Positions 16,884 through 26,613 of a DNA stretch of 64,000 nucleotides are shown piece by piece. Position numbers and translations under genes: made by a program. Within the stretch, counting starts at the first letter, position 1. Every line of letters begins with the position of its first letter. The notes beneath the pieces were generated by a model. It made no database searches, was not told the origin of the DNA, and worked only from the letters and a program-made list of their open reading frames with translations. Source of the stretch: an uncultured Pleomorphomonas sp. GTDB taxonomy: Bacteria; Pseudomonadota; Alphaproteobacteria; Rhizobiales; Pleomorphomonadaceae. The stretch covers positions 23,971 to 87,970 of the forward strand of contig CALMMQ010000105.1 in the NCBI GenBank assembly GCA_937868725.1, read 5' to 3'.

Positions 16884-18734
16884 ATGAACGACATGCCGCC
16901 CCGAGTCTCCAGGACGGGAACCGCCGTCGGGAACCTCGCTCGCCACCGGCATCTCGCCGCTGTCCTCGCCGGCTCCCTCGCCATCGGCGCTGCCATGGCC
17001 GCTGCGACGGCAGCGACGGACACGCGCACGCTCGACCTCTACAACAATCACACCAAGGAACGGCTGACGATCACGTTCAAGAAGAACGGTCGTTACATTC
17101 CTTCGGCCCTGGCCGAGCTCAACCGCTTCCTGCGCGACTGGCGGCGCAACGAGTCCATCACCATGGACCCGCGCCTGTTCGACACGGTCTGGGAGCTGCA
17201 CCAGCGCTCCGGCTCGCGCCAGCCGATCCACGTCGTCTGCGGCTATCGCTCGCTCGCCACCAACAATCTCCTGCGCTCGCGCTCGTCGGCCGTGGCCAAA
17301 CACAGCCAGCACACGCTCGGCAAGGCGATGGACCTCAACATTCCCGACGTGTCGGTCGACAAGCTGCGCGCCATCGGCGTGCAGATGCAAAACGGCGGCG
17401 TCGGCTGGTATCCGTCGGCCAACAGCCCGTTCGTCCACATCGACGTCGGCAATGTGCGCGCCTGGCCGCGCCTCAGCCGTACTCAGCTGGTCAGCCTGTT
17501 CCCCGACGGCAAGACCGCCCACATCCCCGCCGATGGCAAGCCGTTGCCCGGCTACAAGGAAGCCCTGGCCGAGATCCAGCGCGAACGCGGCATTCCCGTC
17601 ACCGCCGGCATCGAGACCGCCGACCGCGGCTCGTCGAACCGCGGCGGCGGCATCCTGGCCATGCTGTTCGGCGGCGGCGAGGAAGATTCCCGCGAAGAGC
17701 TGCAGGCCGCCAGCGACGACGACGACGCCCCGGCCGCTCCGGCCAAGACGGCGCCTGTCGCGGCCCGCGCCCCGGCCGCTCCCGCCCCCACCGTCACGCC
17801 GACGGCCATCGCGCCGTTCGCCGTCGCCAAGGCCGAGCCGGCACCGGTCGTCGCCACGCCGCGCCTCGATCCGAACCCGCCGTTCGCCCTTGCCAGACCC
17901 GATCCGACGCCGCCGGTCACGCTCGCCGCGGCCAGCCCCAAGCCGATGCCGGCTCCCGGCCGTCCGGCCATGACCATCACTTCGCTGGTCGATGCCACGC
18001 TGCCGGCCCCCGGCGCGCCAATCCCGGAAGTGACCGTCGCCGCGCCGCCGGCCCAGGCCCTGGCCTTCGTGCCGGTGCCGCCGGCCCGTCCGGACAGCCT
18101 GTCGGGCGACGAGGCGGACACCACCGTCGCCGCCCTCGACGTGCCGGCCGTGCTGCCGCCGGTCAAGCCGGCCGAGCTCACCGCCGCCGCACCGCTGCCG
18201 CCGGTGCAGATGGCCGCCGCCAATCCCAGCGCCCTGGCCGCCCAGGCGGCCCTGGCCGAAGTCGCCCACGACGGCAAGTCCGATCTGTCGGCGACGGCGC
18301 TGTCTTACGCCTCGCCGGCCGTGGCCGCGACGCCAGCGCCGCAGCCGCAGCGCGCCGCCATCCAGACCGCTTCGGCCAAGCCGGCACCGACGCCGGCGCT
18401 GCTGCGCAACGCCGGCGGCAGCGCCTCGCTCAGCCAGCTGGCCGACGCCAAGGGCGACATGCTCGGCGGCATCGAAGCGCCGCTCACCGTCTCCGAAGAC
18501 GGCCCGTCACTGCTCGACGGCAGCCAGTCGGTGTACTGGGGCCACTTCACCGGTCTCACCCACCCCGACCAGCGCAACCTGACGCCGCTGTTCGCCGCGC
18601 CGGTGATGACCGCCCGCGCCAGCTTCACCGCCAAGCCGTACGGCGGTCTGGTGTCAACGCGCTTCTCGGGCAACGTCATTCCGCCCAACGACGTCATCGA
18701 GTTCGTCGGCGACAACCGGCTGGCCATGCGCTGA
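16884..18734 (+). CDS. DUF882 (YcbK, M15-like) exported protein with long Pro/Ala-rich tail
   Basis: 616 aa. An N-terminal signal or anchor helix (about 25-50) is followed by a DUF882/peptidase M15-type domain (about 50-205). That domain has the metal-site pattern HSQHTLGKAMDLNIP (H and D ligands) and HIDVG (third ligand), as in D-Ala-D-Ala-type carboxypeptidases. The remaining roughly 400 residues are Pro/Ala/Val-rich and probably disordered, with a conserved-looking end containing YWGHFTGLTHPDQRNL. Start 16884 follows GGGGAGAGG at 16865-16873. E. coli YcbK lacks such a tail, which is typical of Rhizobiales homologues. Likely acts in the periplasm on peptidoglycan next to the L,D-transpeptidase. 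Confidence 0.88.
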   Translation: MNDMPPRVSRTGTAVGNLARHRHLAAVLAGSLAIGAAMAAATAATDTRTLDLYNNHTKERLTITFKKNGRYIPSALAELNRFLRDWRRNESITMDPRLFDTVWELHQRSGSRQPIHVVCGYRSLATNNLLRSRSSAVAKHSQHTLGKAMDLNIPDVSVDKLRAIGVQMQNGGVGWYPSANSPFVHIDVGNVRAWPRLSRTQLVSLFPDGKTAHIPADGKPLPGYKEALAEIQRERGIPVTAGIETADRGSSNRGGGILAMLFGGGEEDSREELQAASDDDDAPAAPAKTAPVAARAPAAPAPTVTPTAIAPFAVAKAEPAPVVATPRLDPNPPFALARPDPTPPVTLAAASPKPMPAPGRPAMTITSLVDATLPAPGAPIPEVTVAAPPAQALAFVPVPPARPDSLSGDEADTTVAALDVPAVLPPVKPAELTAAAPLPPVQMAAANPSALAAQAALAEVAHDGKSDLSATALSYASPAVAATPAPQPQRAAIQTASAKPAPTPALLRNAGGSASLSQLADAKGDMLGGIEAPLTVSEDGPSLLDGSQSVYWGHFTGLTHPDQRNLTPLFAAPVMTARASFTAKPYGGLVSTRFSGNVIPPNDVIEFVGDNRLAMR

Positions 18735-18779
18735 CCGATACGCCGGCCGGCGCTCACGCGAGCCGATCCATAAACGACC

Positions 18780-18817
18780 AGAGCCGGCGCATCACCTGCG
18801 CCGGCTCTTGGCTTTTT
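18780..18817 (+). terminator. strong rho-independent terminator after the DUF882 gene
   Basis: A perfect 12-bp stem (AGAGCCGGCGCA at 18780-18791 with its complement at 18797-18808), a 5-base loop and a T run at 18813-18817. Confidence 0.9.
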
Positions 18818-18872
18818 AGGCGACAGACTTGGGCTTCGGCGTGCCGTCCGACGTGTGCCGGGGGGATGCCCC

Positions 18873-19628
18873 TCAGCGAGCGCCCATGCCGGCCAGCACC
18901 ACCGGCAGCACCCGGTCGACCTCGCCCGGCGACATGCCGTGGCGAACGCGACGATCGTACAGCATCGACACCACCATGCGGTCGAACGGCATGAACTGGT
19001 CGTAGGTCGAACTGTCGTTGAACACCGAATACTTGAGCGAGGCGCTGTCGTTCATCGGCCCCAACCCCTGCAGAATCTCCTCGACCATGCAGCGGCGGAA
19101 CAGACCCTCGCCCTCGTCGGAAACGATCACCGCCGTCGAACGGCGGATGCCCTTGGCGCCCGGCTCGACGCGCACCAGGCATTGGCCGGGGGCCGAACCG
19201 GAGTGGGTGCCGAGCACGCTGTTGCGTACCGTCGCCATGTAAGCCGAGCGATTGACGACGTAGACGGTGAAATTGGCCGACGAATCGTCATGCACGAGAC
19301 GAATGTCCAGCCCCGGAACCGCCCCGCGCAGGCGACCGAGAAAGCCGGCGATGGCACCGGTCCGGTCGACCGTCGCCTGGTTGACAACGCGCAGCCGCAC
19401 CGGTCCGGTGAATTTCTTGACGATCTGGCCATAGCGGTAGGAGCCGAACTCCAGCCCGAACACCGACTTGTGGAAACCGTCGATCAGTTCCGCCGAGGAA
19501 AAGCCGCGCCGTTCGCCGGCCCGAGCCTCCTGATGCAGCATCGACAGGACCGTAAAGGCCGCCGCCAGCAGCGACACGACCAGAAAAACGGAGAGACGCG
19601 CCTTCAGCACATGAACAGCAATCGCCAT
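18873..19628 (-). CDS. DUF2927 domain protein, exported or membrane-anchored
   Basis: 251 aa. An N-terminal hydrophobic segment (about 10-32) is a signal anchor or signal peptide ending near EARAGERR. The body matches DUF2927: FHKSVFGLEFG, then VRLRVVNQ, and the late LYDRRVRHGMSPGE. The family is of unknown function in Alphaproteobacteria. The central VEEILQGLGPMNDSASLKYS reads like a metallopeptidase-related fold without an obvious HExxH. Start at 19628 with GAGGGC upstream; the ORF opens 14 codons earlier without support. It is convergent with the DUF882 gene and ends near its terminator. Confidence 0.8.
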   Translation of the reverse strand: MAIAVHVLKARLSVFLVVSLLAAAFTVLSMLHQEARAGERRGFSSAELIDGFHKSVFGLEFGSYRYGQIVKKFTGPVRLRVVNQATVDRTGAIAGFLGRLRGAVPGLDIRLVHDDSSANFTVYVVNRSAYMATVRNSVLGTHSGSAPGQCLVRVEPGAKGIRRSTAVIVSDEGEGLFRRCMVEEILQGLGPMNDSASLKYSVFNDSSTYDQFMPFDRMVVSMLYDRRVRHGMSPGEVDRVLPVVLAGMGAR

Positions 19629-19867
19629 GTTGCCCTCGTCGGGTCGGAGCGCCCCCCGGCATTCCGGCACTTCACAGTCATAGATTTGACTATTTCGTGA
19701 TCGCGGTCAATGACCGCCTTCACGTATCGGTGATTTCACCTCCCCCGCCGGCGTGCCCGCCGGGCGCACGATGCTTGTGAGTGTACGACGTTTCGTGCAA
19801 AACGAAAGGCGAACATCGGTCGGCGCGCCGGCGATTCGCCGCCGCGATCGACGCCGTGGAAGGAACC

Positions 19868-20914
19868 ATGAGCGACAGCCCCCGCCTCATCACCCCGGAA
19901 AAGCGCGACGAGGACCTCGACCAGTCGATTCGCCCCTCGGCCCTCAGCGATTTCGTCGGCCAGGCCAGCGCCCGTGCCAACCTGCAAGTGTTCATCGAGG
20001 CGGCGAGAACCCGCAAGGAGGCCCTCGACCACGTGCTGTTCGTCGGTCCGCCCGGCCTCGGCAAGACGACGCTGGCCCAGATCGTCGCCCGCGAACTCGG
20101 CGTCAATTTCCGCGCCACCTCCGGTCCGGTCATCGCCAAGGCCGGCGATCTCGCCGCCCTCCTCACCAACCTCGAGGAGCGCGACGTCCTGTTCATCGAC
20201 GAAATCCATCGCATGAGCCCGGCCGTCGAGGAAATCCTCTATCCAGCCATGGAGGACTACCAGCTCGACCTGATCATCGGCGAAGGGCCGGCCGCCCGTT
20301 CGGTGCGCATTGATCTGGCCAAATTCACCCTCGTCGGCGCCACCACCCGCCTCGGCCTCTTGACCACGCCGCTGCGCGACCGCTTCGGCATCCCCATCCG
20401 TCTTGAGTTCTACACCACCGAGGAGCTGGAGCTGATCGTGCGGCGCGGCGCTCGCATCTTCGGCATCGGCATCACCGACGACGGCGCCAACGAGATCGCC
20501 AAACGGTCGCGCGGCACGCCGCGTATCGCCGGCCGGCTGCTGCGCCGCGTCCGCGACTTCGCCATCGTCGCCGGTGACGAGCGCATCACCGCCGCCACCG
20601 CCGACCGGGCCCTGACCCGCCTCGACGTCGACGGCATCGGCCTCGACGCCCTCGACCTGCGTTATCTCAACACCATCGCCCTGTCGTTCGGCGGCGGCCC
20701 CGTCGGCATCGAGACCATCGCCGCCGCCGTCGCCGAGCCGCGCGACGCCATCGAGGACATCGTTGAGCCCTACCTGATCCAGAAGGGTTTCGTGCAGCGT
20801 ACCCCGCGCGGCCGGCTGCTGACGCCGCACGCCTTCCGCCATCTCGGCCTCGCCGTGCCGCAGGCCGCCGAGGAGGCGCAGTTCACGCTGTTTTCCGGTG
20901 GAGACGAAGGATGA
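19868..20914 (+). CDS. ruvB: Holliday junction branch migration helicase RuvB
   Basis: 348 aa, standard length. Walker A GPPGLGKT at 60-67, Walker B LFIDEIHR, sensor 1 in [13 protein letters not shown], and a C-terminal winged helix with [16 protein letters not shown]. The hexameric motor drives branch migration with RuvA, and RuvC resolves the junction. ruvC and ruvA, usually adjacent upstream in Alphaproteobacteria, are not beside it here; a DUF2927 gene lies divergently instead. Start 19868 has GGAAGGA upstream. The end overlaps the next gene by 4 nt (ATGA). Confidence 0.97.
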   Translation: MSDSPRLITPEKRDEDLDQSIRPSALSDFVGQASARANLQVFIEAARTRKEALDHVLFVGPPGLGKTTLAQIVARELGVNFRATSGPVIAKAGDLAALLTNLEERDVLFIDEIHRMSPAVEEILYPAMEDYQLDLIIGEGPAARSVRIDLAKFTLVGATTRLGLLTTPLRDRFGIPIRLEFYTTEELELIVRRGARIFGIGITDDGANEIAKRSRGTPRIAGRLLRRVRDFAIVAGDERITAATADRALTRLDVDGIGLDALDLRYLNTIALSFGGGPVGIETIAAAVAEPRDAIEDIVEPYLIQKGFVQRTPRGRLLTPHAFRHLGLAVPQAAEEAQFTLFSGGDEG

Positions 20915-21435
20915 CGACCGCCCTGCTGATCATCGACGTGCAGGCCAACCTGTTCGACGCGCCCAAGGCCTACCGTATCGACGCGGTAGCGGCGCTACTC
21001 GACCGCCTGGCCATCCGTGCCCGCGCCGCCGGCTGGCCGGTGATCTTCGTCCAGCACGAGGAAGACGGCTGCGAGTGGCAACGCGGCACGCCGGGTTGGG
21101 CATTCCATCCGGCGCTGTCGCCCCGCGACGGTGACATCGTCGTCGCCAAGCGCCATTGCGACGCCTTCTGGGACACCCCGCTGGCCGAGACGCTGTCCCG
21201 CCTCGGCGTTGACCGGCTTGTCATCGGCGGCTACGCGTCCGATTATTGCGTCGACACCACGTTGCGCGCCGCCGCCTCGCGCGGTCTGGCAGTTACCGTG
21301 GTTGCCGACGGTCACACCACCTCCGACCGCGCCCATCTCGACGCCGCCGCCATCGTCCGCCACCACGCCGCCATCTGGTCGACGTTCGAGGCGTCGGTGC
21401 GCGTGGTGAACAGCGAAGGCATCGACATTCAATGA
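20911..21435 (+). CDS. isochorismatase-like cysteine hydrolase
   Basis: 174 aa, the usual size of the family. The catalytic triad is visible: Asp in [11 protein letters not shown], Lys in [11 protein letters not shown], and Cys in [11 protein letters not shown], with the cis-peptide region before it. Such enzymes hydrolyse isochorismate, nicotinamide, carbamoyl or related substrates; the substrate cannot be read here. It overlaps ruvB (4 nt) and ybgC (ATGA, 4 nt), so it is translationally coupled with both. Confidence 0.9.
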   Translation: MTTALLIIDVQANLFDAPKAYRIDAVAALLDRLAIRARAAGWPVIFVQHEEDGCEWQRGTPGWAFHPALSPRDGDIVVAKRHCDAFWDTPLAETLSRLGVDRLVIGGYASDYCVDTTLRAAASRGLAVTVVADGHTTSDRAHLDAAAIVRHHAAIWSTFEASVRVVNSEGIDIQ

Positions 21436-21839
21436 CACCGAACACGTTCCGCTTTCCCGTCCGCGTCTATTGGGAGGACACCGACGCCGGCGGCATCGTC
21501 TACCACGCCAGCCATATCCGCTTCTTCGAGCGCGGCCGCACCGAATTTCTGCGCGCCCTCGGCTTCAGCCAGTCGTTGACCGCCGACCGCGCCGCCGCCG
21601 ACGCGCTGCTGTTCACCGTCCGCCGCCTGACCGTCGACTACCTTCGTCCGGCGCTGCTCGACGATCTCCTGACGGTGGAAACCGAACTCGTCACCGCCCA
21701 CGGCCCGCGTCTCGAACTGCGCCAGCGCCTGCTGCGCGGCGAGGAAGCGATCGCCACCGCCGAGGTGCTGGTGGCGGCGGTGGGCGGCAATGGCCGGCCG
21801 CGCCGCATCCCGGCCGAACTCATCGCCCGCATGACCTGA
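21432..21839 (+). CDS. ybgC: Tol-Pal-associated acyl-CoA thioesterase YbgC
   Basis: 135-aa hotdog-fold thioesterase. The 4HBT active-site block YWEDTDAGGIVYHASHI holds Asp18, aligned with the catalytic Asp18 of E. coli YbgC, followed by the RFFERGRTEFLR helix. It overlaps the preceding hydrolase gene by ATGA. As in most Proteobacteria it precedes tolQRAB-pal, though about 320 nt separate it from tolQ. In E. coli YbgC acts on acyl-CoA or acyl-ACP linked to phospholipid synthesis. Confidence 0.96.
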   Translation: MTPNTFRFPVRVYWEDTDAGGIVYHASHIRFFERGRTEFLRALGFSQSLTADRAAADALLFTVRRLTVDYLRPALLDDLLTVETELVTAHGPRLELRQRLLRGEEAIATAEVLVAAVGGNGRPRRIPAELIARMT

Positions 21840-22163
21840 GAAGCCCCCTGGGGAGTGCGGGCCGCTTGCCCGGCCGGGATTGCATTCCAGCCCCACCGTC
21901 ACAGGCGGATCTGATCCGTTTTTTCTAACCCTTCCTTAACCATACCATACGATGAGTGGGGTTGAGCGTCACGCTTGGCGCCGGAACGGGCCCAGACCGA
22001 CCGTGTTCAGCGGATTCCAGCCGTTTTGCAGCGTCAAGTCCCGCTTTCGCCAAATTTGAGCCGCAAGGGATGGGGCAACAGTCCGCTGGCAGACCATCCA
22101 CGGTTCAGCCGCCCGCCCCGCCCTCATGCGGCGCGTCATCTTGAGGATAAACGGAACCATCCC
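21840..22163 (+). other. ybgC-tolQ intergenic region
   Basis: 324 bases without a gene. A small hairpin CGGAT-CTG-ATCCG followed by TTTTTT (21906-21924) could be a weak terminator for the ruvB-ybgC unit. The following AT-rich stretch (TTCCTTAACCATACCATACG) may carry the tol promoter, but no convincing -35/-10 pair can be fixed. Confidence 0.4.
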
Positions 22164-22877
22164 ATGAACCCGGCCGAACTGACACAGAACGTCCTTGCCG
22201 CCCCTGCCGTCGAAGTCTCCGTCTGGGCTCTGTTCTGGCAAGCCAGTTTCGTCGTCAAGCTGGTCATGCTCGGCCTGCTCGGCGCTTCCATCTGGTCATG
22301 GGCCATCATCGTCGACAAGATCGTCGCCTTCAACCGCACCCGCCGCTCCATGGACCGCTTCGAGAAGGTGTTCTGGTCCGGCCAGTCGCTGGAAGACCTC
22401 TACCGTTCGCTCAACAGCCACGCCAACGAGGGCCTCGCCGCCGTCTTTGTTGCCGCCATGCGGGAATGGAAGCGCAGCCACGAAGCCGGGCGCGTGTCGT
22501 TCCAGGGCATTACCGACCGTATCGGCAAGGTCATCGACGTCACCATCAGCCGCGAGCTGGAGCGCCTCGAGGCGCGCCTGATCTTTCTCGCCACCGTCGG
22601 CTCGGCCGGCCCGTTCATCGGCCTGTTCGGCACCGTCTGGGGCATCATGAGTTCGTTCCAGGCCATCGCCGCCTCCAAGAACACCAGCCTCGTCGTCGTG
22701 GCGCCGGCCATCTCCGAAGCCCTGATGGCCACCGCCATGGGTCTGGCCGCCGCCATTCCGGCGGTGCTCGCCTACAACAAGCTTTCGACCGACGCCGCCA
22801 AGCTCGGCTCGCGCATGGATGGCTTCGCCGACGAGTTCGCGGCCATCCTGTCCCGCCAGATCGACGACAGGAGCTGA
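22164..22877 (+). CDS. tolQ: Tol-Pal system proton channel subunit TolQ
   Basis: 237 aa with three TM helices: about 20-42, then a large cytoplasmic loop, then two at about 140-165 and 180-200 with the conserved ATVGSAGPFIGLFGTVWGIM and ATAMGLAAAIPAVLAYN. It forms the proton-conducting stator with TolR and drives TolA. The start at 22164 gives the standard N-terminus; the ORF opens further upstream. First gene of tolQRAB-pal-cpoB; 3 nt gap to tolR. Confidence 0.97.
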   Translation: MNPAELTQNVLAAPAVEVSVWALFWQASFVVKLVMLGLLGASIWSWAIIVDKIVAFNRTRRSMDRFEKVFWSGQSLEDLYRSLNSHANEGLAAVFVAAMREWKRSHEAGRVSFQGITDRIGKVIDVTISRELERLEARLIFLATVGSAGPFIGLFGTVWGIMSSFQAIAASKNTSLVVVAPAISEALMATAMGLAAAIPAVLAYNKLSTDAAKLGSRMDGFADEFAAILSRQIDDRS

Positions 22878-22880
22878 ACC

Positions 22881-23348
22881 ATGGGCATGGGGGTCGCAGG
22901 CCCTTCGGGCGGCAGCCGGCGTCGCAACCGGCGCCACGCTCGGGGCGTCATGAGCGAGATCAACGTCACGCCGATGGTCGACGTGATGCTGGTGCTGCTC
23001 ATCATCTTCATGGTGGCCGCGCCGCTGCTCACCGTCGGCGTCCCCATCGATCTGCCCGAGACGGCGGCCAAGCCGATGGAAGGGCAGACCGATCCGATCA
23101 ACATCTCGGTCGACGCCGCCGGCAAGGTGTTCATCCAGGATTCCGAGATCACCTATGAAGAGCTGGTTCCCAAGCTGATGGCCGTGGCCAAGAACGGCGT
23201 CGAGGACCGCATCTACGTGCGCGGCGACAAGACCGCCGACTACGGCACGGTGATGCGTGTCATGGCTCGCATCTCGGCGGCCGGGTTCAAGAAGATCGGC
23301 CTCATCACTCAAGAGGAACCGGGCCCTGGCGGCAAGCCCTCCGGTTGA
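22881..23348 (+). CDS. tolR: Tol-Pal system protein TolR
   Basis: 155 aa, ExbD/TolR family. A basic N-terminus precedes EINVTPMVDVMLVLLIIFMV (about 25-44), whose Asp in the TM helix is the proton-carrying residue. The periplasmic domain includes the ExbD-like VDAAGKVFIQ and the D-x-x-DYG motif in GDKTADYGTVMRVM. Works with TolQ. It is 3 nt from tolQ and 3 nt from tolA. Confidence 0.97.
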   Translation: MGMGVAGPSGGSRRRNRRHARGVMSEINVTPMVDVMLVLLIIFMVAAPLLTVGVPIDLPETAAKPMEGQTDPINISVDAAGKVFIQDSEITYEELVPKLMAVAKNGVEDRIYVRGDKTADYGTVMRVMARISAAGFKKIGLITQEEPGPGGKPSG

Positions 23349-23351
23349 TAC

Positions 23352-24443
23352 ATGCGCATAGGACTTACGACTTCGGCGATCGGCCATGCATTGTTGCTGG
23401 CCTGGGGGCTCTGGCAGCTTCCGGGTGCGCAGCCGTTCGACGTCGAAACCATTGATGCGCTGCCGGTGGATCTGGTGCCGATCGGCGACGTCACCAAGAT
23501 CGCCGAGGGCACCAAGACGGCGCCCAAGAACGACAACGCCTCGCAGGGCAAGGTGCACAATCCGGTGCCTCGCCCCGATTCGCAGCGCGTTGGCGCCACC
23601 GAGGCCGATCAGGACGCGCCGATCACCGAGAAGGCCGGCAAGACCGCCGCCGCCAAGGAGGCCGAGCCACCGCCGCCGCCGCCCAAGGCGCCGGAGAAGC
23701 CGCCCGAGCCCAAGCCGGCCGAAAAGCCGCCGGCCCCCGACGCCGCGCCGCCGGAAAAGGCCCCGGAGAAGCCGCCCGAAGCGGCGCCCCCCAAGGCCGA
23801 CACCGGCGAGATCGCCGCCAAGCCGCCGGAAAAACCGGTCGAGAAGCCGCCGGAGGAGCAGCCCAAGCCGGTGCCGCCCGCCCCGGCCAAGCCGCTGACC
23901 AAGCCCAAGCCGCCGGCCCCGACCGAGACGGCCGAAGCCAAGCCGGATACGCCGGCCAAGAAGGACTCCAAGACGACGGCGCCTTCCAAGGCCGACGCGC
24001 CCAAGGATTCCAAGTCGGAGAAGTTCGACCCCAACCAGCTGGCCGCCCTGCTCAACAAGGTCGACCCGTCCGGTGGCGGCGGCAAGTCGTCCGACAAGGC
24101 CGCCTCCCTCGGTTCGGAGAAGGCGACGGGGCCGGTGGCCAACATGACGCAGAGCGAACTCGACGCGCTGACGGCCGCCGTCACCCAGTGCTTCAACCCG
24201 CCGGTGGGCGCGGCCAGCATCGACCAGATCGTCGTGCCGCTGCGCGTCGAGTTCACCATCGACGGCGATCTGGCCCGACCGCCGGTGGTCAAGTCGGTGC
24301 CGGCCGGCCCGGCCGGTCAGGCGGTGGCCGATGCGGCGGTGCGCGCCGTGCAGCGTTGCGCGCCCTACCCGTTCCTGCCCAAGGACAAGTTCGACACCTG
24401 GCAGGTGGTCAACATGAACTTCACCCCGCCGTCCTCGTACTGA
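23352..24443 (+). CDS. tolA: cell envelope integrity protein TolA
   Basis: 363 aa. A short N-terminal TM helix (about 6-24) anchors the protein. A long Pro/Lys/Ala/Glu-rich middle (about 65-240) spans the periplasm; it is proline-rich rather than the long helix of E. coli TolA. The C-terminal domain (about 265-363) resembles TonB/TolA domain III, with QCFNPPVGA, VPLRVEFTIDGDL and AVQRCAPYPFLP, two conserved cysteines likely bridging. It couples TolQR force to Pal/TolB at the outer membrane. Confidence 0.93.
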   Translation: MRIGLTTSAIGHALLLAWGLWQLPGAQPFDVETIDALPVDLVPIGDVTKIAEGTKTAPKNDNASQGKVHNPVPRPDSQRVGATEADQDAPITEKAGKTAAAKEAEPPPPPPKAPEKPPEPKPAEKPPAPDAAPPEKAPEKPPEAAPPKADTGEIAAKPPEKPVEKPPEEQPKPVPPAPAKPLTKPKPPAPTETAEAKPDTPAKKDSKTTAPSKADAPKDSKSEKFDPNQLAALLNKVDPSGGGGKSSDKAASLGSEKATGPVANMTQSELDALTAAVTQCFNPPVGAASIDQIVVPLRVEFTIDGDLARPPVVKSVPAGPAGQAVADAAVRAVQRCAPYPFLPKDKFDTWQVVNMNFTPPSSY

Positions 24444-24571
24444 CGCGCGGCGGGAAAAGCGTGAGACGAAAGGCGCCGATCGGCCGGGCAAGCCCCGTGA
24501 TCGGCCGCCAGACTGGATTTGCTGGGCCCGTCGGGGCCGTTGGATAGACAGCTTTTTGGGAGCAAGCAGTA

Positions 24572-25897
24572 ATGCGAGCCACATTCAGGACGATAGCGCT
24601 GGCCGCTTTGGCGGCGTTGGCCGCCGCGGCGACCAGCGTCACCGCCTCGCGGGCGGAGATCACCATCAACATCAACGGCGGCAGCGTGCAGCCGCTGCCG
24701 ATCGCCATTCCGAACTTCGTCGGCGCCGGAGATGCCGGTGCCATTGGCCAGCAGATCGCTGGCGTCATCGCCAACGACCTGCAGCACACCGGTCTGTTCC
24801 AGGTGCTCAACCAGGCGAGCTTCGTCGATCACATCACCGATCCCAACGCGCTGCCCAACTTCCAGAACTGGCGGGCCATCAACGCCCAGGCGCTGGTGAC
24901 GGGCGGCATGGGCCGCGCCGCCGACGGCCGCCTGCAGGCCGACTTCCGCCTGTGGGACGTGTTCGGCTCGACGCAGCTGACCGGCAAGCAGTATTTCACG
25001 ACGCCGGAGAACTGGCGCCGCATCGCCCACATCATCGCCGACGACATCTACGAGCGTCTGACCGGCGAGAAGGGCTACTTCGACACCCGCGTCGCCTTCG
25101 TCGACGAGAGCGGTCCCAAGGGTAACCGCGTCAAGCGCCTCGCCCTGATGGACCAGGACGGCGCCAACGTCCGCTACCTCACCAACGGCAAGGATCTGGT
25201 GCTGACGCCGCGCTTCTCGCCCACCAGCCAGATGCTGACCTACATGTCGTTCGGCGTCGGCGATCCGCGCGTCTACCTGCTCGACATCGGCACCGGCCAG
25301 CGCCAGCTCGTCGGCAACTTCCCCAACATGACGTTCAGCCCGCGCTTCTCGCCCGATGGCGGCCGCGTCGTCATGAGCCTTGAAGACAACGGCAACGCCA
25401 ACATCTACGCCATGGGCCTCGGCGGCGGCGGCATCACCCGCCTCACCACCACCAACGCCATCGACACCTCGCCGAGCTATTCGCCGGACGGTTCGCGCAT
25501 CGTTTTCGAAAGCGACCGCGGCGGCAACCAGCAGCTCTACGTCATGGGCGCCGGTGGCGGCGGAGCCACCCGCATTTCCTTCGGCTCCGGTCGCTATTCG
25601 ACGCCGGTGTGGAGCCCGCGCGGCGACCTCATCGCCTTTACCAAGCAGGGCAGCGGCGGCTTCGCCATCGGCGTCATGAAGCCGGACGGCTCGGGCGAAC
25701 GCATCCTGACCGAAGGCTTCCACAACGAAGGCCCGACGTGGGCGCCCAACGGCCGCGTCATCATGTTCTTCCGCGACGCCGGCGGCCCCTCCGGTGGTCC
25801 GCAGCTCTGGTCGGTCGATCTGACCGGCCGCAACGAACAGCGCATTCCGACGCCGAACTTCGCATCCGATCCGGCCTGGTCGCCGCTGCTCGACTGA
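24572..25897 (+). CDS. tolB: Tol-Pal system beta-propeller protein TolB
   Basis: 441 aa. The signal peptide ends near ASRAE (residue 27). The N-terminal domain (about 28-165) includes IAIPNFVG and [13 protein letters not shown]. It is followed by a six-bladed beta-propeller built of repeats such as [20 protein letters not shown] and [14 protein letters not shown]. It binds Pal and TolA in the periplasm. It is 128 nt downstream of tolA in the same operon. Length and motifs are standard. Confidence 0.97.
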   Translation: MRATFRTIALAALAALAAAATSVTASRAEITININGGSVQPLPIAIPNFVGAGDAGAIGQQIAGVIANDLQHTGLFQVLNQASFVDHITDPNALPNFQNWRAINAQALVTGGMGRAADGRLQADFRLWDVFGSTQLTGKQYFTTPENWRRIAHIIADDIYERLTGEKGYFDTRVAFVDESGPKGNRVKRLALMDQDGANVRYLTNGKDLVLTPRFSPTSQMLTYMSFGVGDPRVYLLDIGTGQRQLVGNFPNMTFSPRFSPDGGRVVMSLEDNGNANIYAMGLGGGGITRLTTTNAIDTSPSYSPDGSRIVFESDRGGNQQLYVMGAGGGGATRISFGSGRYSTPVWSPRGDLIAFTKQGSGGFAIGVMKPDGSGERILTEGFHNEGPTWAPNGRVIMFFRDAGGPSGGPQLWSVDLTGRNEQRIPTPNFASDPAWSPLLD

Positions 25898-26109
25898 CCG
25901 CGTCCGGCGCCGGAGCCACCGGCGCCGTCGCTTCGCTGCGGCCGATCACCGCTCCGCCGGCAACTGCCAGCACCACGATCGGCCGAAAACCCCAGGAATT
26001 TGATTGTTTACCGGAAATTAACCAGGATTCTGAACGCGGGCTTAACCAAATGCGTTTACCAAGAATCCCGAAACGTCCGGTCAGCAAGTATTCGAGGAAA
26101 ACCGGGATC

Positions 26110-26613
26110 ATGACGACAATCGCTTTGTTCAGCCGCCGCGGAGCCATGGCTCTCGCTTTTGCCCTTCTCGCCGCCGCCTGTGCCAAGAGCCCGAGCGAAC
26201 TCGACGGCCAGCTGGCCGGTGGTGCCGGCGGGGCCGGCGCTGCCAAGCCGGGCAGCACCCAGGATTTCGTGGTCAACGTCGGCGACCGCGTCTTCTTCGA
26301 CACCGACTCGACCTCGCTCAACGCCGAGGCGCAGAACGTTCTCGGTCGTCAGGCCCAGTGGCTGAGCCTCTACCCGCGCTACACCGTCACCGTGGAAGGC
26401 CACGCCGACGAGCGCGGCACGCGTGAATACAACCTCGCCCTCGGCGCCCGCCGCGCCAAGGCCGCGCAGGACTTCCTGGTGGCCCGTGGCGTCTCCTCCA
26501 CCCGCATCAAGACCATCTCCTACGGCAAGGAACGCCCGGTCGCCCTCTGCGATCAGGACAGCTGCTGGTCTCAGAACCGCCGCGCCGTCACGGTGCTCAA
26601 CGGCTCCAACTGA
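26110..26613 (+). CDS. pal: peptidoglycan-associated lipoprotein Pal
   Basis: 167 aa. Lipoprotein signal with lipobox LAAAC (Cys about 22), slightly unusual in having Ala at -3. The OmpA-like domain (about 55-165) holds RVFFDTDSTSLN and the peptidoglycan-binding motif GHADERGTREYNLALGARRA. The C-terminal pair of cysteines (CDQDSC) matches Pal of Rhizobiales. It anchors the outer membrane to peptidoglycan and is dislodged by TolB/TolA. The start at 26110 gives a proper signal; an ATG at 26050 would add 20 basic residues and is less likely. Confidence 0.96.
   Translation: MTTIALFSRRGAMALAFALLAAACAKSPSELDGQLAGGAGGAGAAKPGSTQDFVVNVGDRVFFDTDSTSLNAEAQNVLGRQAQWLSLYPRYTVTVEGHADERGTREYNLALGARRAKAAQDFLVARGVSSTRIKTISYGKERPVALCDQDSCWSQNRRAVTVLNGSN

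Noticed and set aside
22296..24584. 762-codon minus-strand ORF across tolQ, tolR and tolA
   Set aside because: It runs antisense to three well-supported genes and consists of Gly/Arg repeats mirrored from the TolA proline-rich region.
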